The notes beneath the pieces were generated by a model, which worked only from the letters and a program-made list of their open reading frames with translations, did no database searches and was not told the origin of the DNA. Shown here piece by piece: positions 1-6,676 of a stretch of DNA of 22,306 nt. The position numbers and the translations under genes are program-made. Numbering within the stretch: position 1 is the stretch's first letter; each line of letters begins with the position of its first letter. This DNA comes from an uncultured Collinsella sp. (GTDB taxonomy: Bacteria; Actinomycetota; Coriobacteriia; Coriobacteriales; Coriobacteriaceae): NCBI GenBank assembly GCA_900541715.1, contig UQLI01000033.1:1-22306 (forward strand). The letters run 5' to 3'.

Positions 1-711
1 GCCACCGCGATCGCCACCGCGACCGCCACGGTCGCCGCCACGGCCACCGCGATCACCAAAGCCGCCGCGACCGCCACGGCCACCGCGATCGTCACGGCCG
101 CCGCGAGGACCGCGGTCCTCGTCCAGGCCCATGGCGACGAGCGGAGCGATAACCTTATCGAGAGCGGCCATCAGCTCGGTGGCCTCCTCGTAAGAAAGCT
201 CGGGCAGGAGCTTCTCCTTCTTGTTGGCAAGCTCGACCAGGCCCTCAGCGGCATCCTCGGCAGCGAAGACAACGATCTTGCGCATATCGCCCTCGGCGTC
301 GTCGATGCGGCCGACCAGATCGGCAGCCTCGGCCTCGGCCATCAGGCCATCGAGCTCACGAAGGCGCATGCCCAGTAGGTCGGACATTTCCTTCTGCTCC
401 ATCTTGGGCTTGAGGTCAAGAAGCTTGATGGCGCGCTCGATGTTCGCCATGCGCTCGGCCTTGGCCTCCTCCTCCTTGGAAATAGCAAAGCGACGGCTAC
501 GCAGCAGGCGGGCGGCCTTCTGCATCTTGTCCATCAGCTCTTCGTCATCGTAATCAACGGCGGCCTCGGCAACCTCGGCCTCCTCCTCGGCGGAAACCTC
601 GTCAGCAGCCTCAACCTCGGCAGCTTCGGTCTCCACGGTCTCGACTGCCTCAACCTCGGCAGCCATGGTCTCGTTCTCGGTCTCGTTCATGATCTCTTCG
701 TTCTCAGACAT
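1..711 (-). CDS. MarR-like winged-helix protein with acidic N-terminus and RGG-rich tail (partial, 3' end outside window)
   Basis: The start is the ATG at 711, preceded by AAGAAGGAGT on the minus strand. 237 codons are present and the frame is open at the window edge. Residues 1-58 are Glu/Ala/Val-rich and probably disordered. Residues about 88-150 follow the MarR winged-helix pattern: a PKMEQKEMSDLLGMRLRELDG helix-turn-helix core, then DLVGRIDDAEGDMRKIVVF as the wing. Residues about 155-195 (LSYEEATELMAALDKVIAPL) resemble the C-terminal dimerisation helix of MarR proteins. From residue 201 the chain becomes repeated RGG, GDR and DRGG units up to the edge. RGG tails are known to bind nucleic acid, so a DNA- or RNA-associated regulator is inferred; no target is known. 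The gene is monocistronic as far as can be seen, with a 152-bp gap to the MFS gene upstream on the same strand. Confidence 0.7.
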   Translation of the reverse strand, partial: MSENEEIMNETENETMAAEVEAVETVETEAAEVEAADEVSAEEEAEVAEAAVDYDDEELMDKMQKAARLLRSRRFAISKEEEAKAERMANIERAIKLLDLKPKMEQKEMSDLLGMRLRELDGLMAEAEAADLVGRIDDAEGDMRKIVVFAAEDAAEGLVELANKKEKLLPELSYEEATELMAALDKVIAPLVAMGLDEDRGPRGGRDDRGGRGGRGGFGDRGGRGGDRGGRGGDRGG

Positions 712-863
712 GAGACTCCTTCTTGGCCCTCTCGGGCATCATCGCCCCATTCGCGGGGCCCGTCGCGCACTCTTTGCGCTTTAAACATTCATGCCTCTCG
801 GCAAAACGTCCATTAGTTTATGGTGTCGCCATTCAATCTAGCTGCAGAATCTATGTGCACACA

Positions 864-2276
864 TTAATGCGACATGTGCGACTCGCGACGAGCGTACACA
901 ACCGATACCACAAATCCGACCACGGCAATTACAGCCGCCACACGCACGGCTGCCGCAAATCCAATCGCCTGGGCAACGTCGGGCGCAACGCCAACGACGC
1001 CGGCAGTCGCCGCAGAACTCGATAGCAGGCCGATAAACAGCGACGGGCCAAACGATGCGGCAATCATGTTCCACGTGTTGAGCAATGCCGTTCCGTGAGG
1101 ATGCTCAGCGACAGGCAGCGTCTCCAAGCCGGCCGTTTGCGAGGGGCTCAGCACCAAACCGACTCCGGCATACACCACAACGGTCAGCGCCACGACGAGG
1201 CCGATGTTCATGCTTGCGGCCGTCATCGAGATTGCAGTCTGCCCCACAGCAATCAGGGCAAAGCCGACCGGCAGCAGCGGCCATGCGCCACGGGCGTCCA
1301 TCACGCGTCCGCCCACAATCGAGGTCACAGCATTGCAGGCAATCGCCGGCAAAATGAGCAAGCCCGCAACAAGTGCGGTCATGCCGTATGCGCCCTCAAA
1401 ATAGAGCGGCAACAAAACGCTCATCGAGAACGTCGTCATCATCGATACCACCACAAGCAAGCACGCAGGCCAAAAACGAACACTCGCCATGGGACGCACG
1501 TTAAGCACCGGATGCTCGAGCTTGAGCTGGCGGGCCGCAAACAGGCCGGGCAGCACAATGGCGGCGAAGAGCGTCGCGATGCCGGCAATCAGATTGGTCG
1601 AGAACTCGCCTACGGAATACACAAATGCCGTAATACCGGCAGCGAGCAAAACCACCGACAGATTATCAAGCGTGGTGTTCGAACGCTCTCCGACATTCTG
1701 GACAAGCTTTACGCCCGCCGCAGCGACCACAATGCCGCCCACCAGCGGCACTACGAACACCGCCCTCCAGCCAAACAACGTGCACATAAGACCGCTGATC
1801 ACGGGCCCAAACGCCGGCCCCAGCGTAATGCAGGCACCGCCCAGGCTCAGATACAAACCGAGCTTCTCGCGCGGGGCGCAAGACAGTACCACGTTCATCA
1901 TGAGCGGAAACAAGATGCCCGATCCCGCAGCCTGCAGGATACGGCTTGGCAGCAAAACGCTAAACGACGGAGCGACCAGGCACAGGACTTCGCCGGCGAC
2001 CATGCATCCGCATGCGAAAAACAGCAGCTTGCGCGTCGAGAAACGGCCGGACAGAAAGGCCATGATGGCCGTAAAGATCGACGTCACGATCATGTAGCCC
2101 GAAACGAGCCACTGCGCCGTGGTGGCACTCACCGAAAAGGCCGCCATAATGTCGTGCAACGCCACGTTAATGATGTTCTCGTTAAACGCGGCAACAAAGG
2201 CTCCAACATACATTACGACGAGAATCGCCGAGGCTGTCGACGGTGATTGAGTTTGCTTTTGGGATTTGGTCCCCAT
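864..2276 (-). CDS. MFS multidrug-type transporter, DHA2 (14-TM) family
   Basis: 470 residues. The ATG at 2276 is chosen because GAGGAAGGAA precedes it; the longer open frame upstream (to 2369) has no ribosome binding site and codes for non-membrane sequence. Hydrophobic helices run from about residue 20 to the C-terminus and fit 14 segments. The motif-A region reads FLSGRFSTRKLLF after helix 2. The antiporter motif C region reads GGACITLGPAFGPVISG in helix 5, typical of drug/H+ antiporters of the DHA2 group. The protein is expected in the cytoplasmic membrane exporting small hydrophobic compounds; the substrate cannot be told from sequence. It diverges from the deformylase-like gene at 2481 across a 204-bp gap. 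No convincing terminator is seen after its stop. Confidence 0.85.
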   Translation of the reverse strand: MGTKSQKQTQSPSTASAILVVMYVGAFVAAFNENIINVALHDIMAAFSVSATTAQWLVSGYMIVTSIFTAIMAFLSGRFSTRKLLFFACGCMVAGEVLCLVAPSFSVLLPSRILQAAGSGILFPLMMNVVLSCAPREKLGLYLSLGGACITLGPAFGPVISGLMCTLFGWRAVFVVPLVGGIVVAAAGVKLVQNVGERSNTTLDNLSVVLLAAGITAFVYSVGEFSTNLIAGIATLFAAIVLPGLFAARQLKLEHPVLNVRPMASVRFWPACLLVVVSMMTTFSMSVLLPLYFEGAYGMTALVAGLLILPAIACNAVTSIVGGRVMDARGAWPLLPVGFALIAVGQTAISMTAASMNIGLVVALTVVVYAGVGLVLSPSQTAGLETLPVAEHPHGTALLNTWNMIAASFGPSLFIGLLSSSAATAGVVGVAPDVAQAIGFAAAVRVAAVIAVVGFVVSVVYARRESHMSH

Positions 2277-2480
2277 GAAATTCCTTCCTCTTAGAACGAC
2301 AATCGCATCGCCCCAGAGGAACGGTCCAGGGCGAAAATGAGCCCTAGACTTACGCCAGACGCCGTACACGACGAATCTAGCAACATGGTCCGACGTCGAA
2401 AGATTGTAACGCGGACGTGCAGCTTTCCTTTCGCGCTATTATTAAAAGTCCACGAAAGCATAAGACATGAGGAGCCCGCC

Positions 2481-2891
2481 ATGATTAAGCCCATCATGAA
2501 ATCCGAGTTCTTTTTGCGTCTGCCTTCCGAAGACGCAGGACCCGACGATGCCGCGACCGGGCAGGATCTCCTGGATACGCTCCACGAGCATGTGCACGAG
2601 TGCGTGGGCCTCGCCGCCAACATGATCGGCGTGCGCAAACGCATCATCTGCGTAAAGGACGGCAGCAAGTCGCTGCTCATGTACAACCCGCAAATTCTTG
2701 AGCAGGTCAATGCCTATCAGACGAGCGAAGGATGCCTCTCGCTGATCGGCGAGCGTCCCTGTACCCGCTATCGCCGCATTAAGGTTGAGTATTTGGACGA
2801 AAACTTCGTCCACCGCATCAAAAACTTCTCGGACTACACCGCCGAGATCATCCAGCACGAAATCGACCACTGCAACGGGATCGTTATATAG
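2481..2891 (+). CDS. Peptide deformylase-like protein (short; motif I Gln replaced)
   Basis: 136 residues. The ATG at 2481 follows GAGGAGCCCGCC; the frame is open further upstream but without a ribosome binding site. Peptide deformylases remove the formyl group from nascent N-terminal Met and carry three motifs. Motif II is intact (EGCLS, residues 83-87, metal-ligand Cys85) and so is motif III (HEIDH, residues 126-130, two His ligands and catalytic Glu127). Motif I reads GLAANMIG (43-50), so the Gln that stabilises the oxyanion in classical enzymes is Met48. The protein is shorter than housekeeping enzymes (about 150-190 residues) and ends right after motif III. It may be a deformylase with altered specificity or a paralogue with another role. 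It resembles the protein at 10107-10526 throughout (both start MIK, both have QDLLDT/QDLIDT and Cys85). A bidirectional terminator follows. Confidence 0.8.
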   Translation: MIKPIMKSEFFLRLPSEDAGPDDAATGQDLLDTLHEHVHECVGLAANMIGVRKRIICVKDGSKSLLMYNPQILEQVNAYQTSEGCLSLIGERPCTRYRRIKVEYLDENFVHRIKNFSDYTAEIIQHEIDHCNGIVI

Positions 2892-2905
2892 TTCCGCCGA
2901 TTCAA

Positions 2906-2944
2906 GAAAGCTCCCCGCAGCAAAACAACTGCAGGGAGCTTTTC
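2906..2944. terminator. Bidirectional intrinsic terminator between convergent genes
   Basis: AAGCTCCCCGCAG pairs with CTGCAGGGAGCTT across an 8-base loop (CAAAACAA) with one mismatch, followed by TTTT on the plus strand. Read from the minus strand the mismatch is a G-U wobble and the stem is followed by CTTTCTTG. It sits between the deformylase-like gene (+) and the aminotransferase (-) and can serve both. Confidence 0.85.
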
Positions 2945-2966
2945 ATAGTGCGGAGCTTCTATCCCA

Positions 2967-4487
2967 CTAGCTCTGGCGGTAATGATCAAAGAAGTCGGCG
3001 AGGTCTTCGAGCGACTCTTTGAGCACTTCCATGCGCGGCAGATACACGATGCGGAAGTGGTCGGGCTCGGCCCAGTTAAAGCCGCCGCCGCGCGTGATCA
3101 GGATCTTCTTCTCGTGCAGCAGGTCGAGAGCGAACTGCTCGTCATCGGTGATGTTGAACTTCTTCACATCCATCTTGGGGAAGATGTAGAACGCCGCGCG
3201 CGGCTTGACCACCGAGATGCCGTCGATCTTGTTGAGCGCCTCATACACAAAGTTGCGCTGCTCGTAGACACGGCCGCCGGGACGGATGTAGTCGTTAACC
3301 GACTGATGGCCGCCGAGCGCCGTCTGGACGATCGACTGAGCCGGCACGTTGGAGCACAGGCGCATGTTGGAGAGCATGTTGATGCCCATGATGAAATCGC
3401 TCATACAGCGCTGGTTGCCCGAAAGCACCATCCAGCCAATACGATAGCCCGCGATCATGTGCGACTTGGAAAGGCCGCTAAAGGTGACACAGGGCAGATC
3501 GGGAGCGAGCGAGGCAATGGAGACGTGCTCGTAGCCGTCCATGCACAGACGGTCGTAGATCTCATCGGCAAAGATCATGAGCTGGTGCCTGCGCGCAACC
3601 TCAACGATACCCTCGAGCACCTCACGCGGGTAAACGGAGCCCGTGGGGTTGTTGGGGTTGATGATGACGAGGGCCTTGGTCGCGCTCGTGATCTTGGACT
3701 CCATATCCTCAAGATCGGGATACCAATCCGCCTGCTCATCGCACAGATAGTGCACGGGATGACCGCCGGCAAGGGTCGCGCACGCCGTCCAAAGCGGATA
3801 GTCGGGGCTGGGGATCAGAATCTCGTCGCCATTGTCGAGCAGCGCGTTCATCGAAAGCTGAATGAGCTCGGACACGCCGTTGCCCGTGTAGATGTGCTCC
3901 ATCTGAACGTTGGGCAGGCCCTTGATCTGCGAGTACTGCATAATCGCCTTGCGCGCAGAGAACAGACCGCGCGAGTTGGAATAGCCTTCGCAGTCGGGCA
4001 GCTGCTGGCGCATGTCCTTGATGACCTCGTCGGGCGTGCGGAAACCGAAGGGCGCCGGGTTGCCGATATTGAGCTTGAGGATGCGCTCGCCCTCGTCCTC
4101 CATACGGGCGGCCTCGTCGACGACGGGACCGCGCACATCATACAGGACGTTATCAAGCTTGGTGGATTTAGAAAAAGTACGCATGGTGGTGCTCCTTGGA
4201 ATTTGAGCTGAGGGATGGGGTTCGGGCTTGGAAACGTTACGGGGCGATGATGCCTCGCCTTGATCGGCGTCACCGGCAAGCAGCCAGGTAACATCGACCT
4301 CCAAAATGCGGGCGAGCAGCTCCGCCACATCGCGCCGCGGAATCGTCTTGCCGCTCACATATTGGCTCATCTGACTCTTGCCGAGTTTTTTGCCGAGCAT
4401 CTCCGATGCGCGGATTACGTCCGACTGGCGAACGTCGCGATCGGACATAGTCTGTCGCAGGCGATCGCTAAACGTCTCTTGGGCCAC
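2967..4487 (-). CDS. XRE-type HTH domain fused to AlaA-type class I aminotransferase
   Basis: 506 residues from a GTG at 4487, chosen because a perfect AAGGAGGT lies just upstream at 4491-4498. Residues about 5-75 are an XRE/Cro-CI helix-turn-helix domain: RQSDVIRASEMLG, then KSQMSQYVSGKTIP, then AELLARILEVDVTWLLAG. Residues 76-101 are a Pro/Ser-rich linker. From Met102 the chain aligns end to end with E. coli AlaA (alanine transaminase; alanine + 2-oxoglutarate to pyruvate + glutamate), including KLNIGNPAPFGF (138-149), YTGNGVSELIQL (200-211), INPNNPTG (276-283), ADEIYD (307-312) and the PLP lysine K341 in SGLSKSHMIAGYRIGW. All PLP-binding motifs are intact. The enzyme part counted from Met102 is 405 residues, the length I recall for AlaA. 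Fusions of PLP aminotransferases to DNA-binding domains are usually GntR-type (MocR family) with a different enzyme subgroup; an XRE-AlaA fusion is unusual. Autoregulation is inferred from the upstream repeats. Confidence 0.88.
   Translation of the reverse strand: MAQETFSDRLRQTMSDRDVRQSDVIRASEMLGKKLGKSQMSQYVSGKTIPRRDVAELLARILEVDVTWLLAGDADQGEASSPRNVSKPEPHPSAQIPRSTTMRTFSKSTKLDNVLYDVRGPVVDEAARMEDEGERILKLNIGNPAPFGFRTPDEVIKDMRQQLPDCEGYSNSRGLFSARKAIMQYSQIKGLPNVQMEHIYTGNGVSELIQLSMNALLDNGDEILIPSPDYPLWTACATLAGGHPVHYLCDEQADWYPDLEDMESKITSATKALVIINPNNPTGSVYPREVLEGIVEVARRHQLMIFADEIYDRLCMDGYEHVSIASLAPDLPCVTFSGLSKSHMIAGYRIGWMVLSGNQRCMSDFIMGINMLSNMRLCSNVPAQSIVQTALGGHQSVNDYIRPGGRVYEQRNFVYEALNKIDGISVVKPRAAFYIFPKMDVKKFNITDDEQFALDLLHEKKILITRGGGFNWAEPDHFRIVYLPRMEVLKESLEDLADFFDHYRQS
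4182..4197 (-). promoter_or_regulatory. Internal ribosome binding site and ATG for a stand-alone aminotransferase
   Basis: On the minus strand AAGGAG (4197-4192) is followed by seven bases and an in-frame ATG (4184-4182). That ATG begins MRTFSKSTKLDNVLYDVRG, the normal N-terminus of AlaA-type enzymes. The gene could therefore yield both the 506-residue fusion and a 405-residue enzyme. The element may also be a relic of the time before the fusion. Confidence 0.5.
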
Positions 4488-4505
4488 TAGAACCTCCTTG
4501 CTGGC

Positions 4506-4590
4506 AAAGTTCAATTTATAGAACACGAATTGAACCAAAGTTCAATTTAGCAAGCAGTATAGCGCCGTGCCTCATTCGAAAGTTCAATTT
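4506..4590 (-). promoter_or_regulatory. Operator-like repeat array and promoter of the HTH-aminotransferase gene
   Basis: Three direct copies of AAAGTTCAATTT begin at 4506, 4537 and 4579 (the first two extend to a 13th base, A). The start-to-start spacings of 31 and 42 bp are close to three and four helical turns. An inverted copy, GAATTGAAC at 4527-4535, makes a perfect 8-bp inverted repeat with the first copy (GTTCAATT, 11-bp spacer, AATTGAAC). A good -10 hexamer, TATACT on the minus strand (4561-4556), lies between the second and third copies, so bound protein would cover the promoter and the start of the transcript. The natural candidate ligand is the HTH domain encoded directly downstream. 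Confidence 0.65.
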
Positions 4591-4649
4591 CATAAGAAAA
4601 TGTACCAGACTCCGAGATTTGCCCAAAGCGAACAATGACGTGTACACGT

Positions 4650-5507
4650 TTAGAGATATTCAAGGAAGCGAGCCGCCGCAAGCGAAACGTCAGCGGTGCG
4701 GTATATTGCGTTGATCTGCCGATGGGGACGTCCCTCGAGCGGGCGCACGGCGACATCGAACTGGCGGCGGCGCAAGATGAGCGCCGGAAGAATGCTCACG
4801 CCCAGGCCGTCCTCGACCATAGCCATAATCGCATAGTCATCCCAGGTCGACAGTTTTGAGCGCGCTGTCAGCCCCGCGCGGCGAAACAGCGGCGTAATCT
4901 CGTCGTCGCTACCCCGTTCCAGCAGAATAAACTGCTCGTTGGCCAAATCGGCAAGGGAAACGACCTCCGCGGTGGCAAGCGAGGAGTCCGCTGGCACCAC
5001 GGCCATCAGCTCGTCTTGCACCAACGGCCGCGACGCCATACCGGCGTCGCGTGGCTCGCGCGGAATAAAGCCCAGGTCGCAGCGGCCTTCCGCCACCCAT
5101 TGCTCAATCTCGGAGTAATCACCCATCAACAGCTCGTAATCGACATCCGGATGATCAGCGCGAAAGCGCGCAATCACCGGCGGCAGCACGTGGGTCGCCA
5201 CACTCGAAAACGTACCGATGCAGATCTTGCCGCGCATGAGCCCACGCATCTCATCCACCCGTCGCTGCAAGCGAGTGAATTCCTCGCAGAGCGCCTCGAC
5301 TGCCGGCATGACCTGCCGCCCGTCGGCAGAAAGCACTACGCCCTCGCGGCTGCGATCAAGCACCTTAAAACCCCAGTCTGCCTCAAGGTCGCCCACCATG
5401 CGGCTCACGCCCGACTGCGAATAGCTCAACCGCTCTGCAGCACGCGTAAAGCTGCCGGCACGCACCGTCTCGAGCAGCACTTGCATCTTTTGGATATTGG
5501 TCTCCAC
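4650..5507 (-). CDS. LysR-family transcriptional regulator (divergent from EamA transporter)
   Basis: 285 residues. The start is placed at the GTG at 5507, preceded by AGGTGGAG at seven bases; an ATG seven codons upstream (5528) has no ribosome binding site. The N-terminal winged HTH reads LLETVRAGSFTRAAERLSYSQSGVSRMVGDLEADWGFKVLDRS, the canonical LysR DNA-binding domain. The rest is the two-lobed effector-binding domain (for example ICIGTFSSVATHVLPPVIARF and GDYSEIEQWVAEGRCDLGFI). It is transcribed away from the EamA gene with a 118-bp shared gap that contains a perfect palindrome of LysR-box form (T-N11-A). By family habit it probably controls the neighbouring exporter and itself. The effector is unknown. 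Confidence 0.9.
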   Translation of the reverse strand: METNIQKMQVLLETVRAGSFTRAAERLSYSQSGVSRMVGDLEADWGFKVLDRSREGVVLSADGRQVMPAVEALCEEFTRLQRRVDEMRGLMRGKICIGTFSSVATHVLPPVIARFRADHPDVDYELLMGDYSEIEQWVAEGRCDLGFIPREPRDAGMASRPLVQDELMAVVPADSSLATAEVVSLADLANEQFILLERGSDDEITPLFRRAGLTARSKLSTWDDYAIMAMVEDGLGVSILPALILRRRQFDVAVRPLEGRPHRQINAIYRTADVSLAAARFLEYL

Positions 5508-5579
5508 GGCACGTCTCCACCTTTGCATGAGTTTTTATCATGTTTGCCATGCATTATATTCGCTTTTCTTCTAAAGCCA

Positions 5580-5596
5580 GTTCACCCATAGTGAAC
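5580..5596. promoter_or_regulatory. Palindromic LysR-box candidate in the lysR/eamA gap
   Basis: GTTCACCCATAGTGAAC is a perfect 6-bp inverted repeat around five bases. Inside it is the T-N11-A arrangement typical of LysR-family sites (T5582 to A5594). It lies 29 bp upstream of the EamA start codon and 72 bp upstream of the regulator's GTG. Confidence 0.5.
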
Positions 5597-5625
5597 ATGC
5601 TCGGATATAGAGGGGATGTCAGCGC

Positions 5626-6537
5626 ATGAACAACGGACTGTTTACGTACTTAGCAGCATTACTGTTGTTTGGTTCTAACGGCATCATCGCCGCAGCTATC
5701 GCACTGCCGAGCTCCGATATCGTGCTCTTGCGCACGTTTTTGGGCGCGCTCTCACTCGTTGTCATGCTCGTCACTACGCAACGCCATAAGTTGCAGGCGC
5801 CGTCTCGTCCCCGCGAAGCCGCAGCCCTCCTCCTTTCGGGAGCCGCGCTGGGCGCTAGCTGGATTTTTCTGTTCCGCGCCTACCAGACGATCGGCGTCGG
5901 TATATCCTCGCTGCTGTACTACTGCGGCCCTATCATTGTCATGGCGCTCTCCCCGCTCATCTTTGGCGAAAAGCTGACCGGTGGCAAAATCGCCGGGTTT
6001 ATCGCCGTCGCCTGCGGCGCTTTTCTCATTGCAGCGCAAGGTTTAGGCGGCAACATGCCCATTGCGGGCATCGTCTGCGGCATCGCCTCGGCATTTTGCT
6101 ATGCACTGATGGTCATCGCCAGCAAGGGTGCACCGCACATCGAGGGTCTCGAGAACTCCGCGCTCCAGGTAAGCGCCGCCTTTGTGACCGCGCTGGTCCT
6201 TACGCTCGCCACCCAAGGCGTCCCCTCGTTTTTCTCCCCCAGCATTGCCGCCGGCATCGATTGGCGCGCCGTTGCCATGCTCGGCATTGTCAACACCGGA
6301 CTCGGTTGTCTGCTCTACTTTAGCGCTGTCGCCAAGCTGCCCGTCCAGACCGTCGCGGTCGTCGGCTACCTCGAGCCGCTTTCGGCGGTCGTGTTCTCGG
6401 CCGTCCTTTTAGACGAAGTCATAACACCGGTCCGCCTGATGGGCGCCGCACTTATCATCGGCGGCGCGCTCTTTTGCGAACTCGCTGGCAAACGTGCAGA
6501 CGCCAAGGCTGGCATAGCCCAGACAGCACGTGCTTAA
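5626..6537 (+). CDS. EamA/DMT-family transporter (10 TM)
   Basis: 303 residues starting at an ATG preceded by AGAGGGG. The chain is two repeated EamA halves of five helices each: the first starts YLAALLLFGSNGIIAAAIA and the second about residue 145 (PIAGIVCGIASAFCYALMVIA). Each half ends in the conserved PLIFGEKLTGGKIAGF and LEPLSAVVFSAVLLDEVITPVRLMGAALIIGG type segments. The family exports or takes up metabolites such as amino acids or nucleobases across the cytoplasmic membrane; the substrate cannot be assigned. It is divergent from a LysR regulator, a common arrangement for inducible exporters. No classical U-tract terminator follows; a 24-bp palindrome lies 35 bp after the stop. Confidence 0.88.
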   Translation: MNNGLFTYLAALLLFGSNGIIAAAIALPSSDIVLLRTFLGALSLVVMLVTTQRHKLQAPSRPREAAALLLSGAALGASWIFLFRAYQTIGVGISSLLYYCGPIIVMALSPLIFGEKLTGGKIAGFIAVACGAFLIAAQGLGGNMPIAGIVCGIASAFCYALMVIASKGAPHIEGLENSALQVSAAFVTALVLTLATQGVPSFFSPSIAAGIDWRAVAMLGIVNTGLGCLLYFSAVAKLPVQTVAVVGYLEPLSAVVFSAVLLDEVITPVRLMGAALIIGGALFCELAGKRADAKAGIAQTARA

Positions 6538-6571
6538 TAGCCCCTGCTTTGAAATGCTACCTGCGTACGTA

Positions 6572-6595
6572 AATAATCCCCAGCTGGGGATTATT
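6572..6595. repeat. Perfect 24-bp palindrome upstream of kup
   Basis: The half site is AATAATCCCCAG followed at once by its reverse complement, with no spacer. It could fold as a 10-bp hairpin with a 4-base loop, but no T-run follows (GTCTAAAA), so a plain intrinsic terminator is doubtful. The alternative is a dimeric repressor operator for kup; a -10-like TATAAA lies downstream at 6634-6639. Confidence 0.5.
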
Positions 6596-6676
6596 GTCTA
6601 AAACACCCCGATGTGCCAAACTGCTCTTATATGTATAAAGATGGCATAAAGGTCTGCTGCTCGTGGCAGAGGCCAG

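Noticed and set aside
1..115. Short regular repeats at the window start, considered as a CRISPR or satellite array
   Set aside because: The units are 6-15 bases, in frame, and encode the RGG/GDR tail of the minus-strand protein; there are no spacers of constant length.
1095..2246. Plus-strand open frame (383 codons) opposite the MFS transporter
   Set aside because: The minus frame codes a convincing 14-helix transporter; the plus product is basic, low in hydrophobic residues and unlike any family.
2328..2345. AGGGC/GCCCT inverted repeat in the gap upstream of the MFS gene
   Set aside because: Only five base pairs with an 8-base loop; expected by chance in DNA of this composition.
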